Source of the DNA: Rhodospirillaceae bacterium
GTDB lineage: Bacteria > Pseudomonadota > Alphaproteobacteria > Micavibrionales > UBA2020
Assembly (NCBI GenBank): GCA_003524565.1
Contig: DQGU01000063.1
Location: 1 to 5,935 of the forward strand
Direction: 5' to 3'
DNA: 5,935 nucleotides
Made by a program: the position numbers and the translations under genes
Notes under the pieces: model-generated
Databases searched by the model: none
What the model was told of the DNA's origin: nothing
Seen by the model: only the letters and a program-made list of their open reading frames with translations
Shown here: positions 1-3,281 of the stretch, piece by piece
How positions within the stretch are numbered: the first letter of the stretch is position 1
How the letters are laid out: each line of letters starts with the position of its first letter

Positions 1-1
1 G

Positions 2-760
2 ACAGAGAATGAAGCCGCGGGCGGCGGTGCGGGCGATGCGCCGCAGTATTACCGCCCCGAAGGCCTGCCCGATCATCTTGCCGGTAAAGATGACCGCGAG
101 ACGATCGATAAACTTTACAAGGCATTCGACGGCTTCAGGCAACAGCAGGGAAAAAAAGGCGTACCCGAAACGCCTGACGGGTACGAGCTGACGCTGGCCG
201 ATGACATCAAGGATAAGGTTTTGCGCCCGGGCGAGGATGGGAAAGACCCGCTTTTTGAAGCGATGAAGCCTATCGCCCATAAATACGGGCTGTCGAAAGA
301 TGCCTTTTCTGCGATGGCGGGCGAACTCTATCAGGCCGTGGCGGCTTTAACAGGCGGCGGTGGCGATCCGGCTGCAGCCGCAGGCGAAGGCATCGCCGCC
401 GATTTCGATTTTAAATCCTTAGGGGGTGCGGAAAAGGCCGCGCCGATGATCGAAGGTGCGACGGTATGGCTGAATGGCTTGAAGCAAAGCGGCGCGATCA
501 ACGATGCGGTCGCCAAAGAGCTGCAACTGCTGACCACCTACGCCGAGGGGGTGCAGGCCCTGAATGCCCTGCGCGGCCTGACCGGAGAAAAAACAATCCC
601 CGCGAATACGGGGGGTGATAACGCGCCTGACCAGATCACCGAAGAAATGATCGAACAAAGATGGGCAGATCCCAAGTCCTGGCGGCAGGGTGAAATCGAT
701 GATGAATTCGTCGCAGAAACCCGCCGTATGTCGGCCAAACTTTGGAGCGGCAAAAAATAA
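2..760 (+). CDS. Phage capsid scaffold/assembly protein (T7 gp9-like role), 5'-truncated
   Basis: The frame is open from position 2 to the TAA at 758-760, giving 252 residues; the true start lies upstream of the window. The visible N-terminus is an acidic, Gly/Ala-rich linker. A conserved-looking block follows (PEGLPDH at visible residues 19-25, then a helical LYKAFDGFRQ region, and VPETPDGYEL), which is typical of podovirus scaffold or capsid-assembly proteins. Next come LFEAMKPIAHKYGLS, a low-complexity Gly/Ala hinge near residues 116-130, and helical segments. The C-terminus is charged, of the type 'aDPxxWR...DxEFVxExxR', and ends WSGKK; in this family that end commonly contacts the coat protein (family knowledge). 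Such proteins act inside the prohead and leave before or during DNA packaging. The position just upstream of the capsid gene fits. A TTG at 221 is in frame, but it cannot be the real start because family-like sequence continues upstream of it. Assignment rests on motif memory and gene order, not on a search. Confidence 0.82.
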   Translation, partial: TENEAAGGGAGDAPQYYRPEGLPDHLAGKDDRETIDKLYKAFDGFRQQQGKKGVPETPDGYELTLADDIKDKVLRPGEDGKDPLFEAMKPIAHKYGLSKDAFSAMAGELYQAVAALTGGGGDPAAAAGEGIAADFDFKSLGGAEKAAPMIEGATVWLNGLKQSGAINDAVAKELQLLTTYAEGVQALNALRGLTGEKTIPANTGGDNAPDQITEEMIEQRWADPKSWRQGEIDDEFVAETRRMSAKLWSGKK

Positions 761-780
761 TTCTTGACATAGCGATTACA

Positions 781-833
781 GATGGTGGGCTAGGTACAGG
801 GATATTTCGTTTCCCTGATACCTAGCCGCCATC
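781..833 (+). repeat. 21-bp imperfect inverted repeat (long hairpin)
   Basis: Three helices stack in one stem. 781-786 pairs with 828-833 (one T-G wobble), 788-796 with 819-827, and 797-802 with 812-817. G787 and A818 are single-base bulges, and the loop is the 9 bases 803-811. It starts 20 bases after the scaffold stop codon. There is no T-run after the stem, so a standard Rho-independent terminator is unlikely. A long, slightly bulged duplex between phage late genes resembles RNase III processing sites or 5'-end stabilisers; that role is inference. Confidence 0.8.
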
Positions 834-1019
834 GCCGCGAAAGCGGTAGACCGGCAGCCCGCGGATAGGCTTAATGTCCGCCGCCTCAGGCAAGCGTTAT
901 TGCCAGGGATGGACCCGCGCGACCAGCCGCAATCGGCACATGCTTGCATGTGATGGACCGGCTCCGGAGCAAGGCAATCGGCCCGACAAATCAAAGTCGT
1001 ATCGAAAACCTAAGCAAAT

Positions 1020-1023
1020 GGAG
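1020..1023 (+). promoter_or_regulatory. Shine-Dalgarno site that sets the capsid gene start
   Basis: GGAG at 1020-1023 sits 6 bases before the ATG at 1030. It favours that codon over the in-frame ATG at 1018, whose upstream bases (CCTAAGCAA) hold no purine-rich site, and over the in-frame ATG at 874, which lies inside the hairpin-rich leader. Confidence 0.75.
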
Positions 1024-1029
1024 CAAGCC

Positions 1030-1878
1030 ATGGACGGCGAAAGCACAATCCAAGTATCATTCGTTAAAGACTATGACAAGCAGGTGAAGGTCGCGTATCA
1101 GCGCGAAGGCTCGCTGCTTGCAAACACCGTGCGCAAGCGCAAGAACGTTGTCGGCGACAGCGTGCGTTTCCAAAAATACGGTTTCATCAATGCCGTGGGC
1201 AAAACCCGCAACGGCGATCTGGAATTCCAAAACCCCGACCACAGCTATGTCGAGGCTGCCATGGTCGACCGTTATGCGCCGGTGCAGGTCGATGACCTTG
1301 ACCAGCTGGCAACGAATAACGATGAACAGGCGCTTGCAGCACAAAGTGGTGCCTGGGCGCTTGGCCGTGAAACCGACAGCCAGATCATTACCGCCCTTTC
1401 TGGCGCTAGCCAGTATGTCGGAGATTACAGCAAAGGGCTGAACAAGTCCGAGCTGGTCGATGGCCTGGTGATGCTCGACAACAAAAAAGTGCCGAACAAA
1501 GGGCGCTTTGCCGCGCTGTGGCCGAAGCATTTCTATGAACTGATCAACATCGCGGAAGTTTCCAGCTCCGACTATGTTGGCGACAAATTTCCCTGGCTGA
1601 AGGGCGAGGAAGCCTTTTACTGGAACGGCACGATGTGGATCAAGCACAGCGGCCTTTTGACGGCCGAGGGCGATGCCACGCATGGCCGCAGCTATATCTG
1701 GCACCAGATGGCGGCCGGTCATGGCAGCGGTGCAGATGTCAGCACGCGCATCGATTGGGATACCCGTGCGCAGGCTTACAACATCGTATCGAAAATGAAG
1801 GGCGGCGCTGCGCTGATCGAAGAGGACGGCGTGGTCGAACTGCGCTTCGCTCTCGACGAAGAGCTGGACGCTGCATAA
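1030..1878 (+). CDS. Major capsid protein
   Basis: The product is 282 residues and is expected to be the main shell subunit, presumably with an HK97-type fold (inference). It resembles the roughly 280-320 residue phage capsid proteins that I associate with the Pfam Phage_capsid_2 group. Supporting marks are an N-terminal FVKDYDKQVKVAYQREGSLL segment (residues 11-30), a TVRKRKNVVG turn (33-42), NPDHSYVEAAMVDRYAPVQVDDLDQLATN (68-96), and ALGRETDSQIITAL (110-123). The C-terminal part runs HQMAAGHGSGADVSTRIDWDT and ends in an acidic tail. It follows the scaffold gene and precedes a strong hairpin, the usual setting for a highly expressed coat gene. The start at 1030 is chosen from its GGAG site and because the family-like sequence begins within the next ten residues. 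The reading frame is open back to an ATG at 874, but that 52-residue extension is rich in Cys, Trp and Arg and overlaps the structured leader, so it is probably not translated. Confidence 0.87.
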   Translation: MDGESTIQVSFVKDYDKQVKVAYQREGSLLANTVRKRKNVVGDSVRFQKYGFINAVGKTRNGDLEFQNPDHSYVEAAMVDRYAPVQVDDLDQLATNNDEQALAAQSGAWALGRETDSQIITALSGASQYVGDYSKGLNKSELVDGLVMLDNKKVPNKGRFAALWPKHFYELINIAEVSSSDYVGDKFPWLKGEEAFYWNGTMWIKHSGLLTAEGDATHGRSYIWHQMAAGHGSGADVSTRIDWDTRAQAYNIVSKMKGGAALIEEDGVVELRFALDEELDAA

Positions 1879-1887
1879 GTCCGGATA

Positions 1888-1910
1888 GGGCTGCCGTTAT
1901 ACGGCAGCCC
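1888..1910 (+). terminator. Hairpin after capsid gene, probable leaky terminator
   Basis: GGGCTGCCGT and ACGGCAGCCC form a perfect 10-bp stem with a 3-base loop (or 9 bp with a 5-base loop), beginning 9 bases after the capsid stop. The following bases, TTCAGGCTTTCTC, are pyrimidine-rich but interrupted, so termination would be partial. A partial terminator directly after the coat gene is also the arrangement in T7 (T-phi after gene 10) and would make capsid mRNA more abundant than tail mRNA. It could also act as a 3' stability stem. Confidence 0.65.
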
Positions 1911-1923
1911 TTCAGGCTTTCTC

Positions 1924-1932
1924 AATACGACT
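1924..1932 (+). promoter_or_regulatory. T7-promoter-like motif (weak candidate)
   Basis: AATACGACT here is identical to positions -16 to -8 of the T7 RNA polymerase consensus, the part that gives sequence recognition. The A at -6 and the A at -3 also match. The initiation part does not fit: GAAAAAC replaces CACTATA and there is no GGG at the start site. It lies in the gap between the capsid terminator-like hairpin and the next gene. No second copy was seen in the other gaps of the window, so chance is a serious alternative. Confidence 0.15.
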
Positions 1933-1967
1933 GAAAAACAGACAACAGTAACAGAAGGTTTTAAATC

Positions 1968-2567
1968 ATGTTCAGCAACAACAGTCTTGTACTGAAGCGT
2001 GGGGTCGGTGCGGCGCTGGCATTTATGTATGCCACCAACGACACCAAAAACGCGATCGAGGGCGCCGGCTATTTCAATGCCGCCGTCAAGCATCTGAAGA
2101 AAGGCGCGATGATCGACGTTGCCGGAGATCTCGACGGGACGCCGTTTCATACGTCCTATGTCGTGTCGTCCAATAACGGCACCGATGTCGTCCTGACGGA
2201 ACACGCAGCGGTTACGCAGAACGTCATGCAGGAAATCAACTTTACGAAGATTTCCACCAAAGCGGCGGATGCAGAAGTGTTCCGTTTCGTACCCAGCTTT
2301 GCAGGCCGTATCACCAAGTTTTACTCGGTGCTGAACGCCGCACTGGCGACGGGCAATGCGACGCTGACGCTGGCAATCAATGGCGTTGCGGTTACAAACG
2401 GCGTTATCACGGCAACGCAGGCAGGGTCTGCTGCCGGCGATGTCGATGTGGCAACGCCGACGGCCGCAAATACCTTTGCCGCAGGAGACGTAATCACCGT
2501 GACGGTTGGCGGAGCCAGCACGGCGACCGCAACGGCCAATGGCACGTTGCAGCTGACGCCGACTTAA
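1968..2567 (+). CDS. Small structural protein, putative head decoration or head-fibre-like protein
   Basis: The product is 199 residues with no signal peptide or clear membrane segment. It looks two-part. Residues 1-95 include an AGYFNAAVKHLKKGAMIDV segment and a VVSSNNGTDVVLT strand, a pattern seen in small proteins encoded next to phage capsid genes. Residues 100-199 are a Thr/Ala/Gly/Val-rich beta domain (FAGRITKFYSVLNAALATGNATLTLAINGVAVTNG..., then AGDVDVATPTAANTFAAGDVITVTVGG). That domain resembles beta-sandwich modules found in phage head fibres and decoration proteins. The ATG has an upstream AGAAGG at 1953-1958, about 9 bases away. Its place between capsid and tail genes supports a head role. 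No enzyme motif is visible. The exact role is inferred from position and composition; the gene itself is well supported. Confidence 0.6.
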   Translation: MFSNNSLVLKRGVGAALAFMYATNDTKNAIEGAGYFNAAVKHLKKGAMIDVAGDLDGTPFHTSYVVSSNNGTDVVLTEHAAVTQNVMQEINFTKISTKAADAEVFRFVPSFAGRITKFYSVLNAALATGNATLTLAINGVAVTNGVITATQAGSAAGDVDVATPTAANTFAAGDVITVTVGGASTATATANGTLQLTPT

Positions 2568-2585
2568 ATCGGCATCGGCAAGAGA

Positions 2586-2627
2586 CGCGGCGGCGGGGGT
2601 TTTGGATCGTTTCACTCCGCCGCCGTG
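2586..2627 (+). repeat. GC-rich hairpin between head and tail genes
   Basis: CGGCGGCGG at 2588-2596 pairs perfectly with CCGCCGCCG at 2617-2625. The outer G-T and C-G pairs extend the stem, with a loop of about 16-20 bases containing two T-rich patches. It begins 19 bases after the stop of the preceding gene. No T-run follows (TGCCTTCC), so it is not a standard intrinsic terminator. It may be a 3' stability stem or a weak attenuator before the tail genes. Confidence 0.5.
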
Positions 2628-2657
2628 CCTTCCTGAACGAAACGCCGGAGCATACAG

Positions 2658-3281
2658 ATGACCGTCACAAATCTGGATGAAAATAAAATCTGCAACATCA
2701 CGATGTCGCGTATCGGCGGTGCGCAGATTAACTCGATTACAGATCCGCAGGATGACCGAGAGGTCACCTGCGCGAATTTGTTTTTTAGCCTTCTCGATAC
2801 CCTGCTTGCCGAGCATGACTGGAACTGGGCGATGTGGGAAAAAACCTTGACGCGCGACCTTGATGTGGATGCGCTGCGCGGGTTTGAACGTGCCTTCCGC
2901 CTGCCCGGCGACCTGATTGCGGGGCCTTTCGATGTCGAAGGCGACGGGCAGCAGGCGAATAAAGGCGATTACGTCATTCTGGGGGCGCATGTCCATGCGT
3001 CGTATAAGTCGGTTAAAGTCCTTTACCGTCGCCGCCCGCCGGTGAACATCTGGCCGCCTTTCTTTGTTTCCCTTTTTGTGGCGGCTTTCGCTGGACAGCT
3101 GTGCATACCGGAGCGCGATAGCGTGAGTATGGCTGACAAATTCACCGAAGAAGCCTTCGGCCCGCCATCGCTGCTGCGCCGCGGCGGGCTGATGGGTATG
3201 GCTATGAAGATCGATGCGCAATCAAAGCCGACCAAGACCCTGTTTAAAAACGGCGACCCGTTCACGGCGACGAGGTACTGA
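2658..3281 (+). CDS. Tail tubular protein A (T7 gp11-like adaptor)
   Basis: The product is 207 residues, close to T7 gp11 (196). It is expected to form the adaptor ring between the portal and the tail nozzle. Family-like marks are an N-terminal helix with a LxRIGGAQINSITD pattern (residues 16-29) and a helix leading to LLAEHDWNWAMWEKTL (49-64), whose W-N-W core is characteristic. RAFRLPGDLI (78-87) contains the usual L-P-D turn. A beta strand SVKVLYRRRPP (118-128) comes next, then a hydrophobic helix with the pattern PPFFVSLFVAAFAGQL (133-148). That last helix is a soluble-protein helix in this family and should not be read as a membrane segment. The start is supported by GGAG at 2647-2650, 7 bases upstream of the ATG. 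The stop TGA overlaps the next gene's ATG by one base, so the two tail genes are probably translationally coupled. Confidence 0.83.
   Translation: MTVTNLDENKICNITMSRIGGAQINSITDPQDDREVTCANLFFSLLDTLLAEHDWNWAMWEKTLTRDLDVDALRGFERAFRLPGDLIAGPFDVEGDGQQANKGDYVILGAHVHASYKSVKVLYRRRPPVNIWPPFFVSLFVAAFAGQLCIPERDSVSMADKFTEEAFGPPSLLRRGGLMGMAMKIDAQSKPTKTLFKNGDPFTATRY

Larger units (their letters stand above)
761..1029 (+). promoter_or_regulatory. Long structured non-coding leader between scaffold and capsid genes
   Basis: This 269-base gap holds no convincing gene but several stem-loops in a row. They are a 21-bp hairpin at 781-833; a CCGC-GAAA-GCGG tetraloop hairpin at 835-846 directly abutting it; and a hairpin at 876-914 (GTCC/GGAC, then CCT/AGG, then GGCAA/TTGCC with a 6-base loop, separated by an internal loop and a 2-base bulge). 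GCCG-CAAT-CGGC at 926-937 and CACATG-CTTG-CATGTG at 937-952 come next, followed by the palindrome GCTCCGGAGC at 961-970. The last ~50 bases are A-rich and unstructured before the capsid ribosome binding site, as in an accessible leader. Short words recur: GACCGGC at 849 and 956, CAATCGGC at 930 and 975. I do not recognise a named RNA family. It could be a processed 5' UTR, a stability element, a regulatory RNA or a promoter region. The T7 counterpart of this gap carries the phi10 promoter, but no promoter is clear here. Confidence 0.55.

Noticed and set aside
221..223. TTG start for the scaffold gene
   Set aside because: The same frame is open to the window edge and carries scaffold-like motifs (PEGLPDH, VPETPDGYEL) upstream of it, so the gene starts outside the window.
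764..792. Sigma-70 promoter with TTGACA at 764-769
   Set aside because: The -35 hexamer is perfect, but at 16-18 base spacing the -10 positions read GGGCTA or GGCTAG, far from TATAAT, and fall in the hairpin arm. Probably chance, though a non-standard promoter is not excluded.
781..833. Intrinsic terminator after the scaffold gene
   Set aside because: The stem is strong, but the bases after it (GCCGCGAAAGCGG) hold no T-run; they form another hairpin instead.
781..980. tRNA or tmRNA gene in the scaffold-capsid gap
   Set aside because: No T-loop GTTCRANNC motif, no acceptor stem closing a cloverleaf and no CCA end were found. The hairpins do not fit the tRNA layout.
874..1029. 52-residue N-terminal extension of the capsid protein from the ATG at 874
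   Set aside because: The family-like sequence and the best Shine-Dalgarno point to 1030. The extension is rich in Cys, Trp and Arg and coincides with inverted repeats.
1057..1722. 221-residue open frame on the minus strand
   Set aside because: It is antisense to the well-supported capsid gene and shows no family motif.
998..1795. Eleven-base direct repeat CGTATCGAAAA at 998-1008 and 1785-1795
   Set aside because: One copy is in the leader and one inside the capsid coding region, with no shared flanks. This is most likely coincidence.
3111..3165. Possible coding overlap or frame change at the end of tail tubular protein A
   Set aside because: The frame continues without break to the TGA at 3279-3281 and the protein length fits the family.
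1776..3221. 481-residue open frame on the minus strand
   Set aside because: It lies antisense across the capsid end, the head protein and tail tubular protein A, all with family or context support. Its product is Arg/His/Cys-rich with no recognisable domain. It looks like a by-product of GC-rich codon bias.
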